A stretch of 64,000 nucleotides of DNA from Fodinibius halophilus (GCF_011059105.1 NZ_JAALLS010000012.1:62001-126000); one strand, 5' to 3'; numbered from the stretch's first letter, positions 1-9,443 are shown. Made by a program: numbers and translations. Notes: generated from the sequence alone by a model not told the origin.

Positions 1-590
1 TAAACATAGGCGGGTTCTTGGCACTCAATGACAAAAAGCTCTACGAGCAGGCTCAAAATATGGTAGTAGTTTATGAAGGGCTCCATACCTATGGCGGAAT
101 GGCGGGCCGTGATATGGAAGCCCTGGCTATTGGTATTACGGAATCGGTAGATGAAGATCATATTCGAGCCCGAGTAGGACAGGTACAATATCTGGGCGAA
201 AGGCTGATTGAGATGGGCATTCCCGTCGTTCGTCCGATAGGCAGCCATGGGGTTTTCCTTAATGCCAAGAAGATCTTGCCACATCTCAGTCAAGATGAAC
301 TTCCTGCACAAGCACTGGCTGCGGCTCTGTATGTTGATTCGGGAGTACGAAGCATGGAGCGGGGCGTGGTTTCGGCCGGACGAAATCAGGAAACGGGAGA
401 ACACAACTACCCAGCGCTTGAACTGGTACGGCTTACTATACCTCGTCGTGCTTATACCCAGGCACACATGGATGTAGTTGCAGAATCTGTCGAAGCAGTG
501 TATAAGAATAGAGAAAATGTATCCGGACTCGCATTCGACTATGAGCCGGAATACCTACGATTCTTCCAGTCTCGCTTCAAAAAAGTATAA
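1..590 (+). CDS. Tyrosine phenol-lyase-like beta-eliminating lyase, 3' part (5' end outside window)
   Basis: PLP-dependent lyase of the tryptophanase/tyrosine phenol-lyase family, cut by the window edge. The frame is open from base 3 and the first visible residues, NIGGFLALND, align with the segment just after the PLP lysine, so the TTG at 18 is internal. The visible part matches tyrosine phenol-lyase better than tryptophanase: VVVYEG, YGGMAGRDMEA, GVRSMERG, SAGRN, TGEH and VRLTIPRR. The Arg in SMERG sits where tyrosine phenol-lyase has its substrate-recognising Arg381 and tryptophanases have Ile or Val. The likely reaction is cleavage of tyrosine to phenol, pyruvate and ammonia. The first two thirds, with the lysine and the substrate Thr, cannot be seen. 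A strong terminator follows. Confidence 0.85.
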   Translation, partial: NIGGFLALNDKKLYEQAQNMVVVYEGLHTYGGMAGRDMEALAIGITESVDEDHIRARVGQVQYLGERLIEMGIPVVRPIGSHGVFLNAKKILPHLSQDELPAQALAAALYVDSGVRSMERGVVSAGRNQETGEHNYPALELVRLTIPRRAYTQAHMDVVAESVEAVYKNRENVSGLAFDYEPEYLRFFQSRFKKV

Positions 591-618
591 CCCTTTTATT
601 TACATCTGATAATAATAT

Positions 619-653
619 GCAGCCGAGCAGCTATAGCTCGGCTGCCTTTTTTT
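619..653 (+). terminator. Rho-independent terminator of the lyase gene
   Basis: A 10-bp perfect GC-rich stem (GCAGCCGAGC / GCTCGGCTGC, 619-628 with 636-645) with a 7-nt loop, followed by a run of seven T (647-653), 29 bases after the stop codon. Confidence 0.9.
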
Positions 654-825
654 GTACCCTTCCTAAACTTTATTTCTTATTGAGGCCCAATCGTTTAAGA
701 AATTACACCCTTCTGCCGATAAGCATATCTCTGAATTAATAAACTGGTACTTTATTTGGGGAGGAAGCCTCCCAGCTCTATCATAACGAACCGAATATTT
801 TATCTTAGCAAACTTATTCATTTCA

Positions 826-2001
826 ATGAATTTATTCTTACGAATTTTTCTGGCTGTTGTAATCGTACCATTCTTAACTTTCTGCAACAATAGCACCAGC
901 CCTTCTCCCGAACCCACTTCCGGCACTTTAAAAGTCATTACTGCCACCGGCGGTGAAGATTTAGATGCAGAATATACTGTTACTGTAGATGGGCAATCTC
1001 TCACAGTCTCTTCAAACGATACCATTCGTGTTGATCTAAGCAAAGGAACCTACAGCACCGAACTCAGCGACATCAATGCCAACTGTGAAAGTAGTAGTAA
1101 CAACCCCGATAATGTAATTATAACGCTTGGAGATACGACCGAAACAAAATTTGATATCGACTGTAAAAAGATGATTCGTAATAAAATTGTCTTCTCCTCT
1201 GATAGAATGTCAAATGATAACGACAGAGACATTTTCATCATGAATGCTGATGGGGCAAATCCAACCCGCTTAACAACAAGTACTTATACTGATGAATTTC
1301 CCACTATTTCTAATGATGGCACCCAAATTGCTTTTCACAGCTACAGAAATACCGGATCATACAATGTTTATATCATGGATGCGGACCAAACGAACCTCCG
1401 AAAAGTAACCAATATTGAATCACACGTATATGGTGCTATCAGCTTCTCACCCGATGATTCTAAGCTGGTTTTTAAAAGTAATCATGAAGGTGATATGGAA
1501 ATATATAGTATCAATGTAGATGGAAGCGGCTTAACAAACTTAACTAATCACCCGGCTATTGATGAATCTCCCGAATGGTCACCAAATGGCAATAGAATAT
1601 TGTTTGAGAGCTATAGGAGTGGAGAAAAACAGCTACATACAATGAACCCGGATGGCACTGGGGTTAAACAGCTAACAACCACGAGTTTTACAGAAGCAGC
1701 CGAAACCCCTTCATGGTCTCCGGATGGAGAAAAAATTGCGTTTTCAGGATATCGAAACGGTCAACAGGATATCTATACTATGAACAAAGATGGGGCCGGA
1801 ATTACTCAAATAACTAATAACCCCGGGCTAAATATTAATCCCGCATGGTCTGCAGATGGTACAGAAATTATTTTCACAACAGATCGTGACGGACAGGCAG
1901 AAATTTACAAGGTCAATGCGGGTGGCTCTGGCATCCCCACCAATATGACAGCAAGCCAAGCTGCAGATGTATCAGCAAATTGGAGCCCGGTTGGCAGCTA
2001 A
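826..2001 (+). CDS. PD40/TolB-like beta-propeller lipoprotein
   Basis: Predicted exported lipoprotein of 391 residues. The N-terminus has a hydrophobic signal ending in LTFC (Cys20), followed by a Ser/Pro-rich linker. Residues about 34-115 look like a small beta-sandwich with two Cys. From about residue 120 there are repeated PD40 blades with the pattern W/FSPDG..I.F.S.R.G..DIY.MN.DG, at least five or six copies, typical of TolB-type six-bladed propellers. It probably sits on a membrane facing the periplasm or outside. It has no catalytic domain and no operon partner, and its ligand is unknown. ATG at 826 is the only start that keeps the whole signal peptide. Confidence 0.8.
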   Translation: MNLFLRIFLAVVIVPFLTFCNNSTSPSPEPTSGTLKVITATGGEDLDAEYTVTVDGQSLTVSSNDTIRVDLSKGTYSTELSDINANCESSSNNPDNVIITLGDTTETKFDIDCKKMIRNKIVFSSDRMSNDNDRDIFIMNADGANPTRLTTSTYTDEFPTISNDGTQIAFHSYRNTGSYNVYIMDADQTNLRKVTNIESHVYGAISFSPDDSKLVFKSNHEGDMEIYSINVDGSGLTNLTNHPAIDESPEWSPNGNRILFESYRSGEKQLHTMNPDGTGVKQLTTTSFTEAAETPSWSPDGEKIAFSGYRNGQQDIYTMNKDGAGITQITNNPGLNINPAWSADGTEIIFTTDRDGQAEIYKVNAGGSGIPTNMTASQAADVSANWSPVGS

Positions 2002-2033
2002 TATATTTTCTAACAGAATTACCTGCGTAACAC

Positions 2034-2071
2034 AAAAGCCCCAATGCCATTACAAGCATTGGGGCTTTTTT
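2034..2071. terminator. Bidirectional terminator between convergent genes
   Basis: A 14-bp perfect stem (AAAAGCCCCAATGC with GCATTGGGGCTTTT, 2034-2047 and 2056-2069), with A on one side and T on the other. It can end transcription from both the propeller gene and the tryptophanase gene. Confidence 0.9.
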
Positions 2072-2091
2072 ATTTCTGTTAATCATATAGT

Positions 2092-3483
2092 TTATCCCAA
2101 CGGTTGCAGCCGAGCGGAAAAGTGTCGCAGTACCTCCGGCCCTTCTACAATCTCGTAGCCCGTAAGTTGGTCACGCTGTTGATAAGCTGCAATTATCACC
2201 TCGGCCAAGTAATCAACATGACTTTGGGTATACACGCGCCGCGGAAAGGCGAGCCGCACCAGCTCCATGGCCGCGGGTTTTTCCGAACCGTCCGGCTGCT
2301 TACCAAACATTACCGAACCAATTTCTACCCCGCGTACGCCACCCAGCAGATATAGAGCATTATTAAAAGACCACGCCGGGTACTCCAGTGAATCAATGTG
2401 GGGCAACATCTCTTTGGCATCGATATACACCGCATGTCCGCCGGTAGGCTGAACAATAGGAACCCCCGCTTCCATAAGCTTATCCCCCAAATACGCAATA
2501 GAACGCACGCGATAGCGCAGATAATCTTCATCCAGGGCCTCATATAAACCGGTAGCCACTGCCTCCATATCGTAACCGGCCATGCCGCCATAGGTGGGAA
2601 ATCCTTCTGTGAGAATCTCCAGGTTTCGACACTCCGATGCCAACTCATCACTATTCAAAGCCAAGAACCCACCGATATTTGCCATTCCGTCTTTCTTGGC
2701 ACTCATCGTACAACCTTCAGCATAATTAAACATCTGCCGGGCGATATCTATGGGGGATTTATCCGCAAAACCTTCCTCCCTGCTCTTAATGAACCAGGCA
2801 TTTTCTGCAAAACGACAAGCATCAATAAAGAAGGGGATACCGTGGTCGCGGGCAATCTCAGACACTGCCCGTATATTTTCCATACTCACCGGCTGACCGC
2901 CACCCGAATTATTCGTAACGGTAATCATAATCACCGGGATATTTTCAACACCAACTTCCCTAATGGTTGCTTTTAGTTTTTCCAGATCCATATTTCCCTT
3001 AAAAGGATGTTGGCTGCGGGGCTTTTTACCTTCTTCGATGACCAGATCGCGTGCTTCGGCTCCCGCATGTTCTACATGGGCCCGGGTAGTATCAAAATGC
3101 GTATTACTGGGGATCACATCACCCTCAGAAGCGATAGTAGTAAAAAGAACATTTTCGGCCGCACGTCCCTGGTGCGTGGGAATAAGATGCTCAAAACCGG
3201 TGATATCATGCACAGCCGACTCCAACCGGTAAAAGGAAGAGGACCCGGCGTATGATTCGTCGCTGGAGATCATCCCCGACCACTGTTGAGACGACATCGC
3301 CCCGGTACCGCTGTCGGTCAACAGATCAATAAGCACATCATCGGCCCTTAACAAAAAGGGATTATACCCCGCCCGGGCAAGCAGCTCTTTTCGTTCGGCC
3401 ATTTCAGTGAATCGAATGGGCTCAACAGACCGAATTCGAAAGGGTTCAATAATAGTATCCGATTGAAATTCTTTAAGCTCCAT
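2092..3483 (-). CDS. tnaA: Tryptophanase (tryptophan indole-lyase)
   Basis: Full-length (463 residues) PLP enzyme that cleaves L-tryptophan to indole, pyruvate and ammonia in the cytoplasm. The PLP lysine is Lys264 in SAKKD, and Asp221 in DACRF contacts the pyridine nitrogen. Two specificity positions point to tryptophanase rather than tyrosine phenol-lyase: Asp131 in FDTTR (Thr in tyrosine phenol-lyase) and Ile388 in GVEIGS (Arg in tyrosine phenol-lyase). EGFPTYGG and HVD near the C-terminus also fit. No tnaC-like leader was recognised upstream; the 273 bases before it hold palindromic repeats. The gene converges on the propeller gene. A paralogous lyase with the opposite specificity residue lies 1.5 kb away. 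Confidence 0.92.
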   Translation of the reverse strand: MELKEFQSDTIIEPFRIRSVEPIRFTEMAERKELLARAGYNPFLLRADDVLIDLLTDSGTGAMSSQQWSGMISSDESYAGSSSFYRLESAVHDITGFEHLIPTHQGRAAENVLFTTIASEGDVIPSNTHFDTTRAHVEHAGAEARDLVIEEGKKPRSQHPFKGNMDLEKLKATIREVGVENIPVIMITVTNNSGGGQPVSMENIRAVSEIARDHGIPFFIDACRFAENAWFIKSREEGFADKSPIDIARQMFNYAEGCTMSAKKDGMANIGGFLALNSDELASECRNLEILTEGFPTYGGMAGYDMEAVATGLYEALDEDYLRYRVRSIAYLGDKLMEAGVPIVQPTGGHAVYIDAKEMLPHIDSLEYPAWSFNNALYLLGGVRGVEIGSVMFGKQPDGSEKPAAMELVRLAFPRRVYTQSHVDYLAEVIIAAYQQRDQLTGYEIVEGPEVLRHFSARLQPLG

Positions 3484-3756
3484 AGCAAGTATTTCCTAAT
3501 TAATATTTTTGGGGATTTTGCAAAATGATTTCTTCTTGTCATTCTGAACTCGTTTCAGAATCTCTTTTGTGTTTGTTAGTGTTTAAACGCAGATCCTGAA
3601 CTAAATTCAGGATGACAAGCTAAGCTTTACAAAGGGCCCAGTTTTGAATTTCCAGCATCTCTAAAAAGAGAGCCACTTATGTAATTAACATTGATAAATA
3701 ACAAAATTTAAGGTAAAATAAGATAAAATACTCTTAAATACTTAATTAGTTCTAAA
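3484..3756. repeat. Intergenic region with two copies of a palindromic repeat
   Basis: The divergent gap between tnaA and the acyl-CoA synthetase gene. It holds two inverted copies of a roughly 27-bp element: GTCATTCTGAACTCGTTTCAGAAT (3538 onward, reverse orientation) and GATCCTGAACTAAATTCAGGAT (3593 onward, forward), about 30 bp apart. Each copy is itself an imperfect palindrome. Related copies occur near 6023, 6731 and 51508. The rest of the gap is AT-rich and should hold the two promoters. Confidence 0.7.
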
Positions 3757-5838
3757 ATGCTTGATCCTTTCTTCAAACCCAAAGGGGTTGCCATCATCGG
3801 TGCCTCTCGAAATCCCCACAAATTAGGGTATGGTGTTGTTCGCAATCTTAAAGAGTACCACTACCAGGGAGAAATATATCCTGTGAATCGATCGGCCACC
3901 GAAATACTGGGCGAAAGCTGTTATTCCAGGGTGGGCGAAGTGCCCGACCCCGTTGATTTAGCTGTGCTCATTGTTCCCGCCACCGTTGTGCCCGAAACAC
4001 TCAGAGACTGTGGCGAGCGGAGCATCAAGCATGCAATTGTAGTAAGCGGTGGATTTAGTGAAACGGGAGAAGAAGGAGAAAAGCTGGAAAAAGAGTTGCA
4101 GGCTGTCGCAGATGAGCTGGATATTCATGTCATTGGACCAAACTGTATTGGCACAATCGATACCCACACCCCGGTAAATACTACTTTCGTGACCGGCATG
4201 CCCGAATCCGGGGAAATTGGGTTCTGCTCGCAGTCGGGGGCAATGGTAGCCTCTGTAATCGACTGGGCAAGAGGGGCGGGCGTGGGTTTCTCGCGTATCG
4301 TAAGCCTGGGCAACCAAGCCGGAGTGAATGAGACACAGATGATTGAAGCCCTGCGTGAAGATCGTCAAACGAAAGTAATTACCGCATATATTGAAGGGGT
4401 ATCCAACGGAGAGAAGTTTTTAGAATCAGCAAAAAAGGCGGCCTTGGAAAAACCTTTTGTAGCTCTTAAAGGAGGTCGGGGAGAAAGCGGAGCCAAAGCA
4501 GTAGCCTCCCATACCGGTGCCCTGGCCGGTAGTGCTGAAGCCTACGAATCTGCATTTGAACGCAGTGGCGTACAACAGGCCGATACTATGGAAGAGATGT
4601 TTGACTGGGCCCGTGCCCTGGCATGGCAACCCCTGCCAAAGGGGAAACGCGTAGCTGTGTTAACAAACGCGGGCGGACCAGCAATTCTGGCTGTTGATGC
4701 CCTTGAAAGTGCGGGAATGGAACTGGCCGACCTCACCGAAGAAACCAGAGATTATTTACAATCGCGCCTGCCCAAAGCAGCAAGCATTAAAAATCCCGTG
4801 GATGTGTTAGCCGGATCGGGACCCGGCACCTATGCCGTAGCCCTCGATGCTATTCTTACGGATGAAACCGTAGACTCTGTGGTCGTTATCCAAGCGCCAC
4901 AAGATTGGTTTTTGCCTGCTAGTTTAGCTGAGGTGGTCGGCGAAGTAGCCAGCACGCATGACAAACCGGTTATTGCTTCTATTATGGGCAAGGCCTCTGT
5001 GGAAGAGGCACTCAATATTTTACACAAACGAAAAGTACCCAATGTCTCTTTCCCCGAGCGTGTGGCATCGGTACTGGCAGCAATGGTAAAACGCAAAGAA
5101 TGGCTGGAAATGCCCAACGGCACTCCTGATCCTTTTGAAGATATCAACACAGAATCCGCCCAAGCGTTAGCCAACCAACAGCAGTGGCAGCAGTTACTCA
5201 CTGAGTACGGTATCGCCCTGCCGCCTCAAAAACAGCTGTCATCAAAAAACGAAGCTATTACATTTGCTGATAGCATTGGCTATCCGGTCGTTCTTAAGTT
5301 AGTCTCCGATTCTATCTCGCATAAGACTGAGGTAAACGGAGTAAAGCTAAACTTGCACAATGGCCGGGAAGTTGAAGAGGCGTGGAATGAGATAGCCCGT
5401 TCTGCAAAAGAAGCCGGGGCTACGATGGATGCCGGTATGGTGCAAAAAATGCTAACAGGTGGACAGGAAGTAATAGTTGGTATAAAACGAGACCAACAGT
5501 TTGGGGCACAGGTACTCTTTGGTACGGGCGGGACGGATGTTGAGCTCTTGAAAGATGTGGCATCGGCACTGGCGCCCCTTAACCGCCAGCAGGCCGAACA
5601 GCTTATTGATGCTACCCGCGCCGGCACAAAACTGAGGGGATGGCGCAATCAACCGCCGGCTGATCGTGAAGCCGTAATCGATTACTTGATGAGACTTTCA
5701 CAGCTGGCAAAAGATCTACCACAGGTTGATGAGCTGGAGATCAATCCGCTTTATGTGCTTCCAAAAGGACAGGGTGCATATGCCGTTGATGTTCGGGGAT
5801 TCCTGGCCGAATCAATGCCTGAGGAACTCTCTGTATAG
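3757..5838 (+). CDS. Acyl-CoA synthetase (ADP/NDP-forming), fused alpha-beta subunits
   Basis: 693 residues. Family role: reversible conversion of acetyl-CoA or another acyl-CoA, ADP and phosphate to acid, CoA and ATP. N-terminal CoA-binding Rossmann domain (residues about 5-130, KGVAIIGASRNP), succinyl-CoA-ligase-like domains to about 460 with the phosphohistidine His252 in SHTGALAGS, and a C-terminal ATP-grasp domain (about 480-690, with VLKLVSDSISHKTEVNG and ELEINPLYV). The alpha and beta parts are fused in one chain. There is no GNAT domain, which argues against the Pat-type protein acetyltransferase relatives. ATG at 3757 places the Rossmann strand 8 residues in, as is usual. Close to tnaA, it could recover ATP from acyl-CoA made during amino-acid fermentation; that link is inference. 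Confidence 0.88.
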   Translation: MLDPFFKPKGVAIIGASRNPHKLGYGVVRNLKEYHYQGEIYPVNRSATEILGESCYSRVGEVPDPVDLAVLIVPATVVPETLRDCGERSIKHAIVVSGGFSETGEEGEKLEKELQAVADELDIHVIGPNCIGTIDTHTPVNTTFVTGMPESGEIGFCSQSGAMVASVIDWARGAGVGFSRIVSLGNQAGVNETQMIEALREDRQTKVITAYIEGVSNGEKFLESAKKAALEKPFVALKGGRGESGAKAVASHTGALAGSAEAYESAFERSGVQQADTMEEMFDWARALAWQPLPKGKRVAVLTNAGGPAILAVDALESAGMELADLTEETRDYLQSRLPKAASIKNPVDVLAGSGPGTYAVALDAILTDETVDSVVVIQAPQDWFLPASLAEVVGEVASTHDKPVIASIMGKASVEEALNILHKRKVPNVSFPERVASVLAAMVKRKEWLEMPNGTPDPFEDINTESAQALANQQQWQQLLTEYGIALPPQKQLSSKNEAITFADSIGYPVVLKLVSDSISHKTEVNGVKLNLHNGREVEEAWNEIARSAKEAGATMDAGMVQKMLTGGQEVIVGIKRDQQFGAQVLFGTGGTDVELLKDVASALAPLNRQQAEQLIDATRAGTKLRGWRNQPPADREAVIDYLMRLSQLAKDLPQVDELEINPLYVLPKGQGAYAVDVRGFLAESMPEELSV

Positions 5839-5872
5839 GCAGAGTGTCGAACTAAGAGATGATAATAATACT

Positions 5873-5907
5873 ACTAATAGTACGAGCGAGACGCTCGCAC
5901 TATTAGT
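5873..5907 (+). terminator. Stem-loop after the acyl-CoA synthetase gene
   Basis: A 16-position stem with one mismatch (ACTAATAGTACGAGCG with CGCTCGCACTATTAGT) and a 3-nt loop, 34 bases after the stop codon. The following T-run is weak (GTGTGTTTATAA). It may be a terminator or a copy of a mobile hairpin repeat of the GAGCGAGACGCTC kind. Confidence 0.55.
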
Positions 5908-7283
5908 GTGTTTATAATAACTCAAATAAACCTGTCAGCACCTCCTTCGGTTTACACTACAAGCCCTGCTACCGGCAGAACCACAAAGAGTCCATTAGAT
6001 CCTACGCGGACCTATATAAGGAGATCCTGAAACAAGTTCAGGATGACATTTCTTTTAAAAGGGTTTAAAACGGGGGTCTGGGGCGAAAGCTTGGGAAAGA
6101 TGCTTTAGGACAATGACTAATGAGGAAGAGCACTCCCTGCTTTAGAACTGCAAAAAGACCACAATCTAGCTTTCCCCAGCGAAGTCCTACGAAGCTATAG
6201 CGCAGGAGGGCAGTTTTTTCGTCTATTTTTTGCTGACAAAAAATGGACATGCCTATAATCAGCAGCTCATTCTAATACATAACATTGGTATGAGATAAAC
6301 GTGGTCATCCTCCTTCGGTTTCCGTTGGTAGCTCCATCTGCGTTATAGCCACAAAGAGGACTTTTTTGCTCTATCAACGTCTGTCATCGCGAGCGGAGTG
6401 AAACGAAGCGCGGCGATCTCCCTGTCATAGCTACTTGATGTGTTAAAGGATATCCTTTAGATCCTACGCACACCTATGGCCTCGGGTTCGGTGCACTTCC
6501 CGATCTAAGAATAAGAGACTGTCACGGTCTCCCGAAAAATCACCGGAATCCCTCGCAGTGATACTGCTTTTAATTTATAAAACCAACGCCTGTCATTGCA
6601 AGGAGTGCCGTGGGTTGGCGGGACGACGCGGCAATCTCCCTGAAAAAGCTGGTTGATGTCTGAAGGATGTCCTCCGATGCTACGTACTATCTATGTTTAA
6701 GCTTTGGTGCACTCTGCATATCTATTCAAGGAGATCCTGAAACGAGTTCAGGATGACAAGAAGGTTTTTAATTATTCTATGAAACTGATGCCCGACCTTA
6801 GGGTAGTGAGAGTTCTGGGAATACGGATGGGCGGTGAGGAGCAGGGCAAATGTTCTATCCAAAGCTCCGAGTATCGAAGCAAGTATTATATTTGTTCCCG
6901 AACCACTAGGTTGCATAAACCCGAAGAACCCACAACCAGTGTCGTTTTAAAAAATGGAACAAACAAGATCAATGCTATCATCTCTTTTCCAGCTTGCGCT
7001 GGTTCGACATGACCTATGGGCTATTTACTGCTCTATACTATCAATTTTCCCGGACAAACCTGGACCAGTGTCGGAATATATTCGTTCCGACGCAGAGCTC
7101 AACTATGCTAAAGCTTCGTTGAACAAGGCATCGGAACGAGATAAAAGTAACCATCCTCCGCCACTACGTTAAAACTTCGAGGCGCATAGCTACACCTCCT
7201 TCGGTTCACACTGACAATCCTTTCAACTATAGTGCCAAAAGGAGGACCTTCCCGGGGCAAATTTGCAGATCAAGAAAACACCT
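5908..7283. repeat. Gene-free tract made of degenerate interspersed repeats
   Basis: About 1.4 kb with no credible gene. Visible repeats are: (a) two forward copies of the GGAGATCCTGAAAC(A/G)AGTTCAGGATGACA palindrome (about 6021 and 6729), given here as a degenerate pattern; (b) a roughly 120-bp unit present twice (about 6382-6500 and 6592-6716), beginning GTCATCG/TTGC, passing through GCGGC(G/A)ATCTCCCTG and ending GGTGCACT; (c) three roughly 50-bp units with CCTCCTTCGGTT at one end and ACAAAGAG or CAAAAGGAGG at the other (about 5940, 6308, 7194); (d) GATCCTACGC..ACCTAT twice (5998, 6460). Short open frames here include repeat-encoded peptides such as ILKRVQDD and are not genes. Confidence 0.7.
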
Positions 7284-9443
7284 CTATTCCTGTGACTTGG
7301 GATACCACTGGAAGCCGTCGGCTCGGTTGAACTTAATTACCGAGCGGTGGTTGTCTTTAAATACCACTTTCTTCTGGTCGGTATACAGCCACTCTTCGCT
7401 GGTTGTATCTCCCAGGTAAACCTCCACAGTATGTGCCCCTGCTTTAAGGGGGATGTATTCCACGGCTCCACTCATCCCATCGTTATACAAGCCGCTGGGT
7501 TCGTACTTCTGTTCGTGCACCGTCTCACCATCTACATCAATACGTAAGCGCACATCAGAACGCTCACGTTTAGCCGGGGCATTCCTGGACTGCATATGCG
7601 ATTGCAGATTCTGTTGTTCTGATTCTTTTTTGACACTGCTATCCACAGGACGACCCGGCATGGTAAAGGATACCACAAGCTCTGAGTCATTTTGTATAGG
7701 TACGCTGTAAGGGGCATTACTAAAGAAGTAGGTAAGGCTGCTCAACATGAGCACTAAAAACGCACCCATAATATATTTCTTCATCTTAGTTGAAGAGCTC
7801 TCATCCTGTTTCAACGTGAATTTACTTGTATTTCGCTGTAGCTCTCGGGCCTCTTTGATAAAGCCATCATAATCAGTTCGGTCGTACTGCAGGTAATGGA
7901 TTCGAGATGAGTCCACTTTTTCATTTCGTAACTCGGGATGACGTCCTCCGCTAATACGCTCCTCGGTCCACATGGCCCCCAACCGATAATCCGGCTCGCT
8001 CTGGCAACCCACAATAAGCACTCCTTCCGCCCCTTTGCGCAGAGCACGCTCTATCATAAGCGGATGTACCCATCCCACACAAGGAATAGATCGAACGATA
8101 TAGCCCGGCAGCTCTTTACAACGACCGGTAGCCTCATCAATATGCAGATCTGCCCCTGCAGAGTTAGAACAGATATAGGCTACATCTACCGAAGACTCTT
8201 CTTCCAGGCGTTCATGGAGCCAGCTATCTATCTCTCTGCGTACATCCATGGCCGGGAGTCGGGGAAATTCGATACCCACCGGATCACATGATCCTACACA
8301 AATACCACAGGCAATACATTTTGAGGGATCTATGGAAGCATAGAAGTCGCCCCGCTTTTTATCGTCCTCTGCACGAGGCAGCATTGTAATGGCATTAAAG
8401 GGGCAATCTTTATAGCACTGCTCACAACCGTTACACCGATCAGCATCTACTTGTGGCTTGGGACGTCTCTTCTTGACAAGAACCCAGGGCACGCTTACGA
8501 AGGCGATAAATCCGATTAGGGTAATGGCCCATAGTGCTCCACCTTCCAGACGATCGGTAAAATACATCGGCAACATGTAGAAGTAATCGAGAGGCATCGT
8601 CTGCTGGATCTCCAGCATTTTAGCCGGCTTTGCCAATCCGGCCGGCAGGGCAGCTGATAAAACTCCTAACGACCCCAACACAGCTATTGTCATCGGCTTT
8701 TTTGTAATAAAGTGGGCCTTATTAAGCCGTGAAACATGTAGCCATAAAGCGATCCCCATCGCAAGGGGAATCAGCATATGGAAGAAAAAGACCAAAAAGA
8801 ATAAGAGAGAGTCAAAACTGTCGTCCGTCAAAAATGATCGACTTAGAGGCTCAGCAAAAATAGGGAGCTGGTCCAACATTTTTGCCGTCCCTACTGCAAC
8901 CTGATTTGCTGCCTCATCCCATACCAGCCAATAACCCAGCCAGCCATCAAACCAAAGCAGGGCCAGGGCCACTATCCCTGTTACCCACGCCAGCCATCGG
9001 GCACCACTAAATCTGCGCGCAAAAAACATCTTAAAAGCATGAAACATGATAAACAGCATGCAGGCATCAGAGCTGTAGCGGTGCAATGATCTGAAAAAAT
9101 CGCCCAACGGACTTATTTGATCTAACGAGCTGTAGGCTTGATGTACACTGGGCTTATACCAGAATAACAACACAAATCCTGATACGAGCGCAATAATAAA
9201 GGTGGTATTGGCTATGGCTCCCGACTGCGTAAATGGATTAAGATTCTGCGGAATATATCGCTCTACAAGACGATCAAGCTGATGAAACCAGCGATCGATA
9301 ACGCGTAAAACAGATTCTCCGCGAACCGGTGGATCGGGACGCTGATCTTTAACTTGTGAAGAGAAGTCGTTTTCATCGGTATTCACTTCCTGCTTTCCGG
9401 ATGCGAGTTCTACCAGATTAATTTCCTGTTTCTCAGTATTCAT
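7284..9443 (-). CDS. Cytochrome b / 2x[4Fe-4S] ferredoxin / MvhD-like fusion membrane protein
   Basis: 719 residues from ATG 9443 (AAGGA upstream; the TTG two codons earlier is less likely). Residues about 75-245 are a cytochrome b N-terminal domain with two exact H-x13-H pairs (His121/135 and His222/236), enough for two b hemes. Two more helices follow. A ferredoxin domain has CNGCEQCYKDCP (337-348) and CIACGICVGSCDP (376-388). Residues about 420-535 resemble MvhD, the hydrogenase/heterodisulfide reductase iron-sulfur subunit (ICSNSAGAD, PCVGW, GVLIVGC), but only three of the usual Cys remain (425, 455, 480). One more helix (about 553-572) leads to a periplasmic tail. It is the last gene of the heme-copper operon and may move electrons between quinol, or a soluble donor, and that enzyme. 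The direction is unknown. Confidence 0.8.
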   Translation of the reverse strand: MNTEKQEINLVELASGKQEVNTDENDFSSQVKDQRPDPPVRGESVLRVIDRWFHQLDRLVERYIPQNLNPFTQSGAIANTTFIIALVSGFVLLFWYKPSVHQAYSSLDQISPLGDFFRSLHRYSSDACMLFIMFHAFKMFFARRFSGARWLAWVTGIVALALLWFDGWLGYWLVWDEAANQVAVGTAKMLDQLPIFAEPLSRSFLTDDSFDSLLFFLVFFFHMLIPLAMGIALWLHVSRLNKAHFITKKPMTIAVLGSLGVLSAALPAGLAKPAKMLEIQQTMPLDYFYMLPMYFTDRLEGGALWAITLIGFIAFVSVPWVLVKKRRPKPQVDADRCNGCEQCYKDCPFNAITMLPRAEDDKKRGDFYASIDPSKCIACGICVGSCDPVGIEFPRLPAMDVRREIDSWLHERLEEESSVDVAYICSNSAGADLHIDEATGRCKELPGYIVRSIPCVGWVHPLMIERALRKGAEGVLIVGCQSEPDYRLGAMWTEERISGGRHPELRNEKVDSSRIHYLQYDRTDYDGFIKEARELQRNTSKFTLKQDESSSTKMKKYIMGAFLVLMLSSLTYFFSNAPYSVPIQNDSELVVSFTMPGRPVDSSVKKESEQQNLQSHMQSRNAPAKRERSDVRLRIDVDGETVHEQKYEPSGLYNDGMSGAVEYIPLKAGAHTVEVYLGDTTSEEWLYTDQKKVVFKDNHRSVIKFNRADGFQWYPKSQE

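Noticed and set aside
663-1043. Minus-strand open frame opposite the propeller lipoprotein
   Set aside because: It lies mostly antisense to a well-supported gene and has no conserved motif.
6704-7012. Open frame of 102 codons in the repeat tract
   Set aside because: It begins within the palindromic repeat (peptide ILKRVQDD), has no ribosome site and no family, and similar peptides arise from repeat copies.
5908-7283. tRNA, insertion sequence or CRISPR in the gene-free tract
   Set aside because: No tRNA cloverleaf, no transposase remnant and no regularly spaced repeats with unique spacers were seen.
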